The notes beneath the pieces are model-generated. The model worked only from the letters and a program-made list of their open reading frames with translations, was not told the DNA's origin and searched no databases. A program made the position numbers and the translations under genes. DNA of 64,000 bases from positions 868,001 through 932,000 of the forward strand of contig CBDEVU010000017.1 in NCBI GenBank assembly GCA_965243715.1, read 5' to 3'. Source of the DNA: UBA11606 sp965243715 (GTDB lineage: Bacteria; Actinomycetota; Acidimicrobiia; Acidimicrobiales; Aldehydirespiratoraceae). Positions 1 to 9,097 of the stretch are shown in pieces (positions within the stretch are counted from its first letter, which is position 1; each line of letters begins with the position of its first letter).

Positions 1-25
1 TCGATGGCCGACTCTAGGAACGCAC

Positions 26-1525
26 GTGAACCTCGCTACCCTCTTCGAAGACCACCCCGCCGACCGGACCGCTATTGTGGCGGGCGGGGATCGCATCACG
101 TTTGGTCAACTCGCGGCCGAGGCGGCCAAGACCCGTGGGGTTCTGGCCCACCTCGGGCTCGAGGCCGGTGATCGGGTCGCGATTCTGTGCGGGACGAACT
201 TCCGTTTCGTGCGGGCTTGGTTCGGGATTCTTGGGGCGGGTATGGTCGCCGTTCCGCTCAATCCTCAAAGCCCAGCTCCTGAACTTCAGCGAGAGTTGCT
301 CGCCGCGGGGGTGGTGGCCGTCATTGCCGGACCGGCCGGGGTAGGCGTACTTGCTTCGCTCGATCGCTCGGAGGTTCCGAGCCTGCAGCATGTGCTGGTC
401 CCGACCGGAACTGACCTAACGGGCAGTCACGACCTCGACGCGATGCGCGACTCGGTTGAGCCCGCTCCGTTGGTAAAGCGAACCGAAGCGGATTTGGCCG
501 CGCTCATGTTTACGAGCGGCACGGCGGGAAATCCCAAGGCGGCCATGTTGAGCCACGGCAACCTTGCGTCCAACCTTCGCCAAATCCAGTCGAGTGGGGG
601 TAAGACGCTCCGTCTCGACGATGTTAGCCTTTGCGTGGTGCCCTTGTTTCATATTCTGGGGCTCAACTCGATGCTCAACCAGTCGCTTTATGTTGGCGCC
701 ACCATCGTCTTACAGGAACGATTCGACCCTATGACCGTGTTCGAAACGGTAGCCGCCGAGCGGGTCACTGTGCTGATTGGACCACCCACGATGTGGTCGG
801 CGCTGAGTCAGGTCGATCATGTTCTCGACGATGCTCTACGAACTGTCCGGATCGCCGTTTCCGGCGCGGCGGCTATCGCGGACCGAGTAGTCGAGGATGT
901 GCGGAGCCGGTTCGGCGTTCGTATCCTTGAAGGCTACGGCCTTACCGAAGCGTCGCCCAGTGTCGTCGTGGCACGCGAGGATAATGCCCCTATCGGGTCG
1001 ATCGGACGGCCGATCGCGGGGGTTGAGGTGCGCTTGGTCGACGAATCCGACGACGATGTCTACATCGGTGACGCGGGTGAACTGTTGGTCCGAGGTCCGA
1101 ACGTGTTCCGCGGCTATCTCGATGACGAAGTAGCGACGTCCCGCGCTCTTGATCGCGACGGTTGGCTCCACACGGGCGACATCGCAGTGGTCGACGATGA
1201 CGGTTATTTGTTCCTCGTCGACCGAGTCAAGGATCTCATCATTGTGTCGGGGTTCAATGTCTTTCCCGCTGAGGTGGAACGGGTGCTCGACGAGCATCCG
1301 GCGGTGATGGAGTCCGCGGTGATTGGTGTTGCTCACCCACATACGGGTGAGACCGTCAAAGCCTTCGTCGTTGCTCGACCGGGCCGAGTAGTCGAAGAAG
1401 ATGATCTGGTTCAGTGGTGTGCTACTGAATTGGCTAGCTACAAGTGCCCGTCAAAGGTCGATGTGGTCGACGAGGTTCCACGTGGCCTTGGGGGGAAGTT
1501 GTTGCGCCGCGCCTTGAAGTCTTAG
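26..1525 (+). CDS. Acyl-CoA synthetase / AMP-dependent ligase
   Basis: A 499-residue member of the adenylate-forming (ANL) superfamily, expected to activate a carboxylic acid as acyl-AMP and pass it to CoA in the cytoplasm. Visible motifs are the phosphate-binding loop FTSGTAGNPKAAM (about residue 162), the YGLTEASP block (about 307), the hinge GWLHTGD and DRVKDLIIVSG, and a C-terminal PRGLGGKLLRR that contains the probable catalytic lysine. The GTG start is preceded by AGGAA. Length fits a medium- or long-chain fatty-acid or aryl acyl-CoA ligase; the substrate cannot be read from sequence. It lies just upstream of rex on the same strand, with no obvious functional link to haem synthesis. Confidence 0.9.
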   Translation: MNLATLFEDHPADRTAIVAGGDRITFGQLAAEAAKTRGVLAHLGLEAGDRVAILCGTNFRFVRAWFGILGAGMVAVPLNPQSPAPELQRELLAAGVVAVIAGPAGVGVLASLDRSEVPSLQHVLVPTGTDLTGSHDLDAMRDSVEPAPLVKRTEADLAALMFTSGTAGNPKAAMLSHGNLASNLRQIQSSGGKTLRLDDVSLCVVPLFHILGLNSMLNQSLYVGATIVLQERFDPMTVFETVAAERVTVLIGPPTMWSALSQVDHVLDDALRTVRIAVSGAAAIADRVVEDVRSRFGVRILEGYGLTEASPSVVVAREDNAPIGSIGRPIAGVEVRLVDESDDDVYIGDAGELLVRGPNVFRGYLDDEVATSRALDRDGWLHTGDIAVVDDDGYLFLVDRVKDLIIVSGFNVFPAEVERVLDEHPAVMESAVIGVAHPHTGETVKAFVVARPGRVVEEDDLVQWCATELASYKCPSKVDVVDEVPRGLGGKLLRRALKS

Positions 1526-1540
1526 TCGGCCGGTCGGCGC

Positions 1541-1558
1541 TTGTGAAATGGTACACGT
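1541..1558. promoter_or_regulatory. Possible Rex operator upstream of rex
   Basis: TTGTGAAATGGTACACGT resembles the Rex operator consensus (TTGTGAA-N4-TTCACAA): the left half-site is perfect and the right half matches 4 of 7. It lies 20-37 nt upstream of the rex ATG at 1578, so autoregulation is plausible. It would overlap the alternative upstream start at 1548, which is a reason to prefer 1578. The match is partial and no background search was possible. Confidence 0.3.
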
Positions 1559-1577
1559 AGCTCGTACGGTGGAGGTC

Positions 1578-2222
1578 ATGATCCCGATCGAGCGAATCCC
1601 CGAGGCAACGGTCGCTCGACTGCCTTTATATCTGCGCGGACTGGAAGAGTTTCGGATAGGAGTAGCGGCCACGGTTTCCTCCGAAGACCTCGCGGACCTC
1701 GCGGGCGTGAACGCCGCGAAGGTCCGCAAGGACCTCAGTTATCTCGGAACTTACGGAACTCGCGGCGTTGGCTATGACACCGATTTCCTTCGCGTTCAGG
1801 TGAGTCGGGCCCTCGGCGTGCCAACTATTTGGCCGGTGCTGGTTTGCGGCTTCGGCAACCTCGGCCAAGCGTTGGCCAACCATACCGGGTTCAGTGAACG
1901 TGGTTTTCCGGTGGTTGCTGCCGTAGATCCCGATCCGGCCAAGGTCGGACTCGACATCGACGGCGTTCCCGTCCACCACCCCGACGACCTCCGCAGGGTT
2001 GTGAACGACAGGGAAATTGCCGTTGGGGTCATCGCCACTCCGGCCGAAGTAGCTCAGGCGGTGGCCGACGCTCTGGTAGCTGCTGGCGTGCGGTCGATCA
2101 TGACTTTTGCTCCAATGGTGTTGGTCGTTCCCGATGATGTGGATGTCCGAATGGTCGATTTGGCCGCGGAGTTGCAGATTCTTGGCTTCCATCTGAACCG
2201 CGATCGGTTGGCCAATGAGTAG
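1578..2222 (+). CDS. rex: Redox-sensing transcriptional repressor Rex
   Basis: Rex senses the NADH/NAD+ ratio and represses respiratory and related genes when NADH is low. The N-terminal winged helix carries IPEATVARLPLYLR and the family signature VRKDLSYLGTYGTRGVGYD; a Rossmann domain follows with CGFGNLGQAL. The C-terminal swapped helix (LAAELQILGFHLNRDRL) is present. About 214 residues from this ATG, normal for the family. GGAGG sits only 2 nt before the ATG; a longer in-frame start at 1548 would add 10 residues but overlaps a possible operator. The gene heads the hem cluster, the usual actinobacterial arrangement. Confidence 0.93.
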   Translation: MIPIERIPEATVARLPLYLRGLEEFRIGVAATVSSEDLADLAGVNAAKVRKDLSYLGTYGTRGVGYDTDFLRVQVSRALGVPTIWPVLVCGFGNLGQALANHTGFSERGFPVVAAVDPDPAKVGLDIDGVPVHHPDDLRRVVNDREIAVGVIATPAEVAQAVADALVAAGVRSIMTFAPMVLVVPDDVDVRMVDLAAELQILGFHLNRDRLANE

Positions 2223-2312
2223 TGTTCCCCGGTTGGGTAAGAGGTGTAGCTGGGCAAATCCGGTAACGTGTAAGTCCTGTCCCTGTTCGTAGCTTTGTGA
2301 GGAAACCGACTC

Positions 2313-3587
2313 GTGTCGATCGTCGCTATCGGTTGTAACCACCGATCGACTCCGCTCTCTGTTCTCGAGCGGATGACCGTCGCGCCCGACGACATTCCAA
2401 AGGCGCTCGCTGACCTAGGTTCGGCCGATCATCTCAGCGAAGTGGTGGTGCTCTCGACCTGTAACCGCATTGAGATTTACGCCTACGCCGAGAAGTTCCA
2501 CGGTGGCTCCCAGGACATCCGAGAGTTCATCGGCCGCCATGCCGGTCTCGCACCCGAGGACGTAGCCGATCACCTCTACGCCCTGCACGACACCGAAGCA
2601 GTGCGCCACCTCTTCTCAGTTACCGCGGGCCTTGACTCCGCCGTCGTTGGCGAACACGAGATTCTCGGTCAGGTCCGCACGGCGTGGGAACGCGCGGTCG
2701 AGTACGGTACGGTCGGTTCCGCGTTGGGACCCCTGTTCCGCCACGCAATCGAGACCGGTAAGCGGGCTCGCACCGACACGGCCATCGGCCGGGGAATCGC
2801 CTCGGTTTCGCAGGCCGCGGTTGCTTTGGCTACCGACCACTTTTCGGCAGGAACCGGCGCGTGCCTCGACGGCCGTACTGTCTTGGTGCTTGGGGCGGGC
2901 GAAATGGCCGAAGGCACCGTTAAATCGCTCGCCGCGGCGGGGGTCTCGGACATTTTCGTCGCCAACCGCAGTTGGGAGAACGCGGTGCGTCTCGCGGGGG
3001 CCTGCGGCGGCACGCCCGTGTCGCTCGATGCGGTGGCCGACGCCTTGGTTGCCGTCGACATGTTGGTCACCACTACCGGGGCCCAGGATCTCATCTTGGA
3101 GCGCGGTGATATTGCGGGCTTTATTGCCTGCCGCCAGGAAGGCGAACTTGTTGTCATCGACGTTGCCGTGCCGCGCGATGTCGATCCAGCCGCGGCCGAC
3201 CTTCCCGGTGTCACCCTATTTAATATGGACGACATCGGGGCGTTCGTTGAGCAGCAGATGAGCGGCCGTACCCGCCTCATTGGCAACGTCGAGACCATCG
3301 TCGATGAGGAGGTTGATCGCTATCTCGCGGCGACTTCCGCGCGTGAAGTAACGCCGCTGATCAGACAGTTGCGAGCCCGGGGTTCCGAGATTGCCGAAGC
3401 GGAACTCGACCGCCACGCCAGCAGGTTGGCCAACCTCGAACCCGCGGAACGAGAAGCCGTTCAAGCTCTAGCCCGCGGCATAGTAAACAAGATCCTGCAT
3501 GAGCCAACTGTCCGCCTAAAGGACGGCGCGGGGCGCGCCCGCGGGGATCGTCTCGCCGATTCGCTGCGCGATTTGTTCGACCTCTAG
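2313..3587 (+). CDS. hemA: Glutamyl-tRNA reductase
   Basis: First committed enzyme of the C5 tetrapyrrole pathway: reduces glutamyl-tRNA(Glu) to glutamate-1-semialdehyde with NADPH. The catalytic cysteine is in LSTCNRIEIYA (Cys50), the NADPH-binding domain has VLVLGAGEMAEG (about residue 190), and the C-terminal dimerisation helices end at residue 424, normal length. The GTG start is preceded by GAGGA with 9-nt spacing. It follows rex by 90 nt, and hemC begins 10 nt after its stop. Confidence 0.96.
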   Translation: MSIVAIGCNHRSTPLSVLERMTVAPDDIPKALADLGSADHLSEVVVLSTCNRIEIYAYAEKFHGGSQDIREFIGRHAGLAPEDVADHLYALHDTEAVRHLFSVTAGLDSAVVGEHEILGQVRTAWERAVEYGTVGSALGPLFRHAIETGKRARTDTAIGRGIASVSQAAVALATDHFSAGTGACLDGRTVLVLGAGEMAEGTVKSLAAAGVSDIFVANRSWENAVRLAGACGGTPVSLDAVADALVAVDMLVTTTGAQDLILERGDIAGFIACRQEGELVVIDVAVPRDVDPAAADLPGVTLFNMDDIGAFVEQQMSGRTRLIGNVETIVDEEVDRYLAATSAREVTPLIRQLRARGSEIAEAELDRHASRLANLEPAEREAVQALARGIVNKILHEPTVRLKDGAGRARGDRLADSLRDLFDL

Positions 3588-3597
3588 GCGACGGCCA

Positions 3598-4479
3598 GTG
3601 AGTTGGCGGGCCGCAACCCGGGGGAGTGCGCTGGCCCTTCACCAAACCCGTTATGTCGCCGATCGATTAGCCCGCCCCGTAGAGGAAATAGTTGTTTCCA
3701 CCGTGGGTGACAGGAACACCAATGCGCCGATCCATGCCATAGGTGGCAAGGGAGTATTCGTGAAGGAGGTTCAAGCAGCGCTCCTCGATGGGCGGGCCAA
3801 TTTCGCCGTTCATTCCGGCAAGGACTTGCCCGCCGTGACCCCCGCGGGCTTGGTCATTGCCGCCGTTCCCGAGCGAGCCGATCCCCGTGATTGTCTCATC
3901 GGTTCGTCCTTGGAGGCTCTTCCAATCGGGGCCCACATCGCCACCGGATCGGTTCGTCGCCGCGCCCAACTGGCGTGGCATCGACCGGATCTCGTCTTCT
4001 CGGAGTTGCGCGGCAACATTGAGACCCGCCTCGAGAAGTCGGCCCACTTTGACGCCATCGTCATGGCCGCAGCGGCGCTCGATCGCCTCGCCCTCAATCC
4101 GCCTGTCGCCGATCGCCTCAGTCCGTCCGTCATGGTTCCCCAAGTTGCTCAAGGCGCGCTGGTTGTCGAGTGCCGAGTCGACGATATCGAAACCATCGCC
4201 GCCTTCCAGGCCATCGAGCACCGGCAAAGTCGGCGCCTAGTCGAAGCGGAGCGGGCCTTTCTCGCCGAACTCGGAGGTGACTGCGACCTGCCCGCAGGGG
4301 CTCATGCCGTGGTTGCTGACGGCGTGATCGAACTCACCGGAATGCTCGCCTCGCTCGACGGGCGCGTGCTTATCAAAGAACGGCGCTCGGGCGAGGACGG
4401 AATCGCGCTGGGTCGGACGGTAGCTCGCTTTCTGCTCGACGAAGCAGGCGGAGCCAACCTCCTCGCCGATCTTCGATGA
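3598..4479 (+). CDS. hemC: Porphobilinogen deaminase (hydroxymethylbilane synthase)
   Basis: Polymerises four porphobilinogens into hydroxymethylbilane. The protein (293 residues) opens with the family's substrate-binding ATRGSALALHQT, contains GGKGVFVKE and VHSGKDLPA, and has the dipyrromethane cofactor cysteine in ELGGDCDLPAGAHA (Cys229). GTG start 10 nt after the hemA stop; the stop overlaps the next ATG by 4 nt (ATGA), consistent with translational coupling to hemD. Confidence 0.96.
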   Translation: MSWRAATRGSALALHQTRYVADRLARPVEEIVVSTVGDRNTNAPIHAIGGKGVFVKEVQAALLDGRANFAVHSGKDLPAVTPAGLVIAAVPERADPRDCLIGSSLEALPIGAHIATGSVRRRAQLAWHRPDLVFSELRGNIETRLEKSAHFDAIVMAAAALDRLALNPPVADRLSPSVMVPQVAQGALVVECRVDDIETIAAFQAIEHRQSRRLVEAERAFLAELGGDCDLPAGAHAVVADGVIELTGMLASLDGRVLIKERRSGEDGIALGRTVARFLLDEAGGANLLADLR

Positions 4480-5681
4480 GTGTTCAACCGCTGGCGGGTT
4501 TACGGGTGGTGGTGACTCGACCGCTCGACCAAGCCGCGGCGCTGGTCCGCGAACTCGAGTGCCGAGGGGCGGACGCGGTGAGCGTGCCGGTCATCGAGAT
4601 TGTTGATCCGGTCGATGGTGGAGTGTCCCTTCGGGCCGCATTGATGACCCAACAGGCCAACGATTGGCTAATCATCACCAGCCCCAACGGCGCGTCTCGC
4701 GTCGCTGCTGCCCTCGGCGACCATTCGCTTACGCCGGGGGTGAGAGTTGCCGTTATTGGTCCCGGTACCCAGGCGCAGGCCGAGGCCGGGGGTTTACCGA
4801 TCGACCTCGTTCCCGTTGACTCCATAGCCGAGGGCCTCCTTGCCCGGTTCCCTGTATGCCCCTCGGTCGGTAGCCGCGTTCTGCTCGCTCGAGCCGAAAC
4901 CGCTCGTGACGTCTTGCCTACCGAGTTGCGTCGGCGGGGCTGGACCGTTGATGAAGTCACGGCCTATCGCACAGTTTTGGTTCCGGTCACGGCGTCGGGG
5001 CGGATCGCCTGTGGGCGGGCCGACGCGGTGGTGTTCACGTCTGGTTCAACTGTTCGCGGGCTCGTTGACGCGGTGGGGATCGACGGACTTCCGCCGATCA
5101 TCGTATCTATTGGCCCGGCGACTTCGGCCGTGGTGACGAGCGTAGGCGCTACGGTCTCCGTAGAAGCGTCGGTCCATTCCCTGCCCGGCGTTGTTGATGC
5201 GTTGGTCGATCATCTTCATGACCGCATCGTGATCCACCCCGAAGACGCGGCGAGTGCCGACGCGCAAAGTTGTCTCGAGCGGTACTTTGCCGACATCGAC
5301 TCCCGATTTGCTACCGGGTTTGATCGGACAAACGTTCTCACCACCGATCCTCATGAGGTTTCGCCACCCCACGGGCTGTTCTTAGTGGTCCGCCTGAACG
5401 GTAGTCCGGTGGGCTGCGGGTGTCTGAAGCTGATCGAACCCGGTATCGCCGATATCAAGCGCATGTGGCTGTCTCCTGCTGTGCGGGGCCGTGGCCTAGG
5501 GCGTCGGTTGCTTCACCATCTCGTCGCCGAAGGGCAAACGCTTGGCCTGCGCCAAGTCCGGCTTGATACCAACGACGCCTTAGTTGAGGCCATTGCCCTG
5601 TATCGCGGGGCGGGATTCGTCGAGGTAGAGGCGTTCAACCAGGAACCGAACGCCCACCGCTGGTTTATCTTGAACTACTAG
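4476..5681 (+). CDS. hemD: Uroporphyrinogen-III synthase fused to a GNAT acetyltransferase
   Basis: Residues 1 to about 247 are a HemD domain, which cyclises hydroxymethylbilane to uroporphyrinogen III (LRVVVTRPLDQAAAL at the start, ITSPNGASRV, VFTSGSTVRG). Residues about 249-401 are a complete GNAT domain with the acetyl-CoA pyrophosphate loop RGRGLGRRLL (about 337), the substrate-strand EAIALYRGAGF and the C-terminal FNQEPNAHRWF. The frame is continuous with no internal break, so this is a true fusion in this sequence. HemD alone is usually about 250 residues. The acetyl acceptor is unknown; the GNAT half may be an unrelated passenger or act on a tetrapyrrole-related target. Confidence 0.9.
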   Translation: MSVQPLAGLRVVVTRPLDQAAALVRELECRGADAVSVPVIEIVDPVDGGVSLRAALMTQQANDWLIITSPNGASRVAAALGDHSLTPGVRVAVIGPGTQAQAEAGGLPIDLVPVDSIAEGLLARFPVCPSVGSRVLLARAETARDVLPTELRRRGWTVDEVTAYRTVLVPVTASGRIACGRADAVVFTSGSTVRGLVDAVGIDGLPPIIVSIGPATSAVVTSVGATVSVEASVHSLPGVVDALVDHLHDRIVIHPEDAASADAQSCLERYFADIDSRFATGFDRTNVLTTDPHEVSPPHGLFLVVRLNGSPVGCGCLKLIEPGIADIKRMWLSPAVRGRGLGRRLLHHLVAEGQTLGLRQVRLDTNDALVEAIALYRGAGFVEVEAFNQEPNAHRWFILNY

Positions 5682-5721
5682 GGTTGTGACACCGTATGTC
5701 GCGAATCGGTAGTCTCACGCT

Positions 5722-6702
5722 GTGAGCTTCCCACAGCGCCGACTCCGCCGACTCCGTCGCACCGAGGCCATCCGTCGCATGGTGCGCGAGTCGAGGTTGC
5801 ATCCCGACGATCTTGTTGCGCCGCTCTTTGTCCGTGAGGGCATCGACCAACCGGTGCCGATTGCCCCACTGCCGGGCCAGATGCAGCACTCCCGCACCTC
5901 GTTGCGCGAGGAGGTTCGCCAACTCAAGGACTTGGGGGTTCCCGCCGTTATGCTTTTCGGCGTTCCCCTCAGCAAAGATCGGGACGGGTCTGAGTCGTGG
6001 AACCCTGACGGCATCGGGCAAGTGGCGATCCAGGATCTAAAAAGCGATCACGGAGACGACATTGTCGTCATCGCTGACCTCTGTGTTGACGAGTACACAA
6101 CCCACGGCCATTGTGGCGTGCTCGACGATCATGGTCAACCCGACAACGACGCCACGTTGGAGGTCTACGCCAAGGTCGCCATTGCCCAAGCTACGGCGGG
6201 CGCGGACATTGTCGCCCCGAGCGGGATGATGGATGGTCAGGTGCAGGCTATCCGTAGCGCGCTCGACGAAACTGGTTTTGACGAGGTTGCGATTTTGGCC
6301 TACGCGGCGAAGTTCGCCACCGCCCTCTACGGCCCGTTCCGTGAGGCGGTCGATGTCAGCATCGAAGATGGCGGCAACCGCAGGGGCTACCAGCAAGATG
6401 TCGCCAATGCCCGCGAAGCAATGGCGGAGATTCGTGAGGATATCGCGGAAGGAGCCGACATCATTATGGTGAAACCCGCCCTTCCCTACCTCGACGTCAT
6501 CGGCCGGGCCCGCGCCGAACTCGACATACCCCTCGCGGCCTATCACGTCAGCGGTGAGTACGCGATGGTTCACGCCGCGGCACAGAAAGGCTGGCTCGAA
6601 CTCGAGCCGGTTGCGTTCGAACACATCGGCGCCATCAAGCGAGCGGGAGCTGACATCATCTTGACCTACTTCTGCCGACTTATTGCGGAGGGTTTGCAGT
6701 GA
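5722..6702 (+). CDS. hemB: Delta-aminolevulinic acid dehydratase (porphobilinogen synthase)
   Basis: Condenses two 5-aminolevulinates to porphobilinogen. The 326-residue protein has the two active-site lysines in YAAKFATALYG (Lys197) and MVKPALPYLDV (Lys251). The metal-site segment reads LCVDEYTTHGHCGV, retaining two of the cysteines of zinc-type enzymes. The GTG start lies 40 nt after the hemD stop. The stop overlaps hemL by 4 nt (GTGA), so the two are probably co-translated. Confidence 0.96.
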   Translation: MSFPQRRLRRLRRTEAIRRMVRESRLHPDDLVAPLFVREGIDQPVPIAPLPGQMQHSRTSLREEVRQLKDLGVPAVMLFGVPLSKDRDGSESWNPDGIGQVAIQDLKSDHGDDIVVIADLCVDEYTTHGHCGVLDDHGQPDNDATLEVYAKVAIAQATAGADIVAPSGMMDGQVQAIRSALDETGFDEVAILAYAAKFATALYGPFREAVDVSIEDGGNRRGYQQDVANAREAMAEIREDIAEGADIIMVKPALPYLDVIGRARAELDIPLAAYHVSGEYAMVHAAAQKGWLELEPVAFEHIGAIKRAGADIILTYFCRLIAEGLQ

Positions 6703-7970
6703 CCGATTCGACTAACGAAGGACTTTTTTCTCGAGCGCAATCGGTAATCCCTGGGGGTGTGAACTCGCCGGTTCGGGCATTCGGTTCGGTGGGTGGGACG
6801 CCCTATTTCGTCGAGCGAGCCGAGGGTCCGTTCGTGTACGACGTCGAGGGCCGCAAGTACATCGACTATGTGCAAAGTTACGGTCCGTCGATTCTCGGCC
6901 ACGCCCACCCAACTGTCGTCGAAGCCATCCAGCAGGCGGCGAGGCGAGGTACTACCTACGGGGCACCCACCGAGGACGAGGTTCTGATCGCTGAAGAGAT
7001 GACGAACCGTATCGACGGCATGGATAAGGTCCGCCTCGTGTCGAGCGGTACCGAGGCAACGATGTCGGCGATCCGCCTCGCACGCGGTCGAACCGGCCGG
7101 GACAAGATTGTGAAGTTTGCGGGCAACTATCACGGGCATTCCGACGCCTTATTGGTGGCCGGTGGTTCTGGCGTGGCACAGCAAGGGCTAGTCGGAAGTA
7201 GCGGCGTCACGAGGGGGGCGGTAGCCGACACGGTTGTTGCGCCGTATAACGTCGTGCCCGGTATAGACGACTCGGTCGCGGTGGTCTGCGTTGAGCCGAT
7301 CGCCGCGAACATGGGGCTCATCGGCCCCCACCCGGGCTTCCTCGAAGGTTTACGTTCGGCTTGCGACGCGGCGGGGGCTTTGTTGATGTTTGACGAAGTG
7401 ATCACCGGCTTTCGTCTCTGCCGTGGCGGGGCCGCGGAATGGTACGGCGTGAAACCCGACATTTGGTGCTTCGGCAAGGTTATTGGCGGCGGTTTGCCGA
7501 TGGGCGCGTTTGGTGCCTCGAACGAGATCATGGACAATTTGGCGCCCCTTGGCGAGGTGTATCAAGCAGGAACCCTCAGCGGAAACCCCCTCGCCACCGC
7601 GGCCGGACTCACCGTGATGGGGCACCTGACGGAGGCCGCTTACGCGGAACTGGAAAGGATCGCGGCCCGTCTCCAACAAGGCATGCAAGCCGCTTTCAAC
7701 GAAGCGAGAGTAGCAGCGGTGGTTCCCCGTATTGGACCGTTAGTCGGACTCTTCTTCACCGACACGCAACCGACCGACTTTGATTCGGCGAAAAAGGCCT
7801 GTGACAACGGCATTTATCCTGCCTTCTTTCACGGAATGCTTGATCGCGGCATCACGTTTGCCCCCGGAGCGTACGAGGTCATTTTCGTATCGCTGGCCCA
7901 TACCGACACCGAGATCGACGCCACCATCGAGGCTGTTGCCGAGGTCGCCGTCACTCTCGGAGCAGCATGA
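6699..7970 (+). CDS. hemL: Glutamate-1-semialdehyde 2,1-aminomutase
   Basis: PLP-dependent class III aminotransferase converting glutamate-1-semialdehyde to 5-aminolevulinate, the step after HemA. The 423-residue sequence has IPGGVNSPVRAF near the start, SSGTEATMSAIRLAR, LLMFDEVITGFR, and the PLP lysine in FGKVIGGGLPMG (Lys260). Starts with GTG overlapping the hemB stop. It is the last gene of the plus-strand hem operon; the next annotated gene is convergent. Confidence 0.96.
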   Translation: MTDSTNEGLFSRAQSVIPGGVNSPVRAFGSVGGTPYFVERAEGPFVYDVEGRKYIDYVQSYGPSILGHAHPTVVEAIQQAARRGTTYGAPTEDEVLIAEEMTNRIDGMDKVRLVSSGTEATMSAIRLARGRTGRDKIVKFAGNYHGHSDALLVAGGSGVAQQGLVGSSGVTRGAVADTVVAPYNVVPGIDDSVAVVCVEPIAANMGLIGPHPGFLEGLRSACDAAGALLMFDEVITGFRLCRGGAAEWYGVKPDIWCFGKVIGGGLPMGAFGASNEIMDNLAPLGEVYQAGTLSGNPLATAAGLTVMGHLTEAAYAELERIAARLQQGMQAAFNEARVAAVVPRIGPLVGLFFTDTQPTDFDSAKKACDNGIYPAFFHGMLDRGITFAPGAYEVIFVSLAHTDTEIDATIEAVAEVAVTLGAA

Positions 7971-8008
7971 AAAAGTTGCTCTGCTGGGTCGCCGCCCCGC
8001 TAGAGGCA

Positions 8009-9097
8009 CTAAACCGCTTTGACGGGTTTTCGGTGTCGGGCGGGATCGCCGCGTTGGCCTCGGTGTTTTCGGCCGTGGCAGTTCCAGCAGGGCAGTTCGA
8101 GGTTGTCGATATCGGTCGGCCCGCCATCGGCCCATTCTCGTGTGTGATGGGCTTCGGTGCGGTCCGGTGATGCTCCGCATTCGCTACAGCCGCGGTGGCG
8201 GGCGATGAGGGCGATCCACTGATCGCGGCTAGCTAGGCGGGTAGAGCGCCCGAGCCACAACGGTCGGCCGTCGCCTGCAAAGATCTGGCCGACGACCTCG
8301 GCGGTGGGGCCGAGTTCGATGAGTACTTCGTCGGGTACAGGGCTGCCGTCGGCGAGTTCGGTGCTGCCCGATTCGAGACAGTGCAGCAGGTGGACCATGT
8401 GCTTGGGATGCGGCTTGCCCGAACGGGTCGAGCGGGGGGCCCCGGTGAGCAGCGCCACCATCGCATCGGCGCGGCGTTGTTTTGGGGTCCGAGTGTCATC
8501 GGGGCCGCGTTGGTTAGCGAACTCGCGCAACGCCGCTAGAGCCCGCGCTCCGCTAATCGGATCGAGGCGGCTCAAGATGTTGACCATCCCTTCGCCGTCA
8601 ACCCAGTCAGTTACCTCGCGCAGGCGACGCTGCCGAGCGTGACGCTTCTCAACCACCCCGCGAGATTCTCTGATGTTGACCCACTCCCGTGTCTTCTTAG
8701 CAAACCGGTCGGCGGGCAACTCTTTAGCCAACGAGAGCAACTCCTCGGCCTCACTAGGCGATACCCGAACCGCGGCCTCAGCGCACACCGCGGCATGCTC
8801 AGAAGTGATAACCCCACGAGCCAACCCTTCAGCCACCGCCGGCATCTGCGCGAGTTGAGTAGCGACCTTGGCGTCTTGTTTGGACTGGCGATTCGAGCGC
8901 CGCGACAGCGAATGCCCCACGCTGGCCGCATCAGCACCGGAATCACCCAACGCGTCGATCCCGGCCAAGCACGCCAAGCGTCGTTCTTGCGCGTGAGCGA
9001 TCACCCGATCAAGCCCACCAATGGTTGTGGTCAACTCCGGTCGAGACATTCCATGGAGAGCAATCTCAGCCATGTTGTCGTGCGCTTTCTGGAACAT
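8009..9097 (-). CDS. DUF222 domain protein with C-terminal HNH endonuclease motif
   Basis: A 362-residue protein with an N-terminal helical DUF222 region (about 1-250) and a C-terminal HNH nuclease motif: paired cysteines in CSECG, then EAHHTREWADGGPTDIDN and a final CWNCHGRKH (about 310-345). Such genes are common in actinobacteria, often in many copies, and are thought to be mobile or selfish; no activity is established for most. It is convergent with hemL, ending about 40 nt beyond it. A strong promoter with a leaderless arrangement lies directly upstream, and a 27-nt piece of its own 5' coding sequence recurs upstream of it. Confidence 0.85.
   Translation of the reverse strand: MFQKAHDNMAEIALHGMSRPELTTTIGGLDRVIAHAQERRLACLAGIDALGDSGADAASVGHSLSRRSNRQSKQDAKVATQLAQMPAVAEGLARGVITSEHAAVCAEAAVRVSPSEAEELLSLAKELPADRFAKKTREWVNIRESRGVVEKRHARQRRLREVTDWVDGEGMVNILSRLDPISGARALAALREFANQRGPDDTRTPKQRRADAMVALLTGAPRSTRSGKPHPKHMVHLLHCLESGSTELADGSPVPDEVLIELGPTAEVVGQIFAGDGRPLWLGRSTRLASRDQWIALIARHRGCSECGASPDRTEAHHTREWADGGPTDIDNLELPCWNCHGRKHRGQRGDPARHRKPVKAV

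Noticed and set aside
2669..3298. Long antisense frame inside hemA
   Set aside because: Shadow of hemA caused by high GC; no domain visible and no promoter or ribosome site.
8000..8035. Bidirectional terminator between hemL and the DUF222 gene
   Set aside because: AAACCG and CGGGTTT can pair only with a bulge, and the T run is short; too weak to annotate.
7967..8170. A 67-codon plus-strand frame starting ATGA-coupled to the hemL stop
   Set aside because: Apart from its first 14 codons it lies antisense to the DUF222/HNH gene, and its composition mirrors that gene. I see no family similarity.
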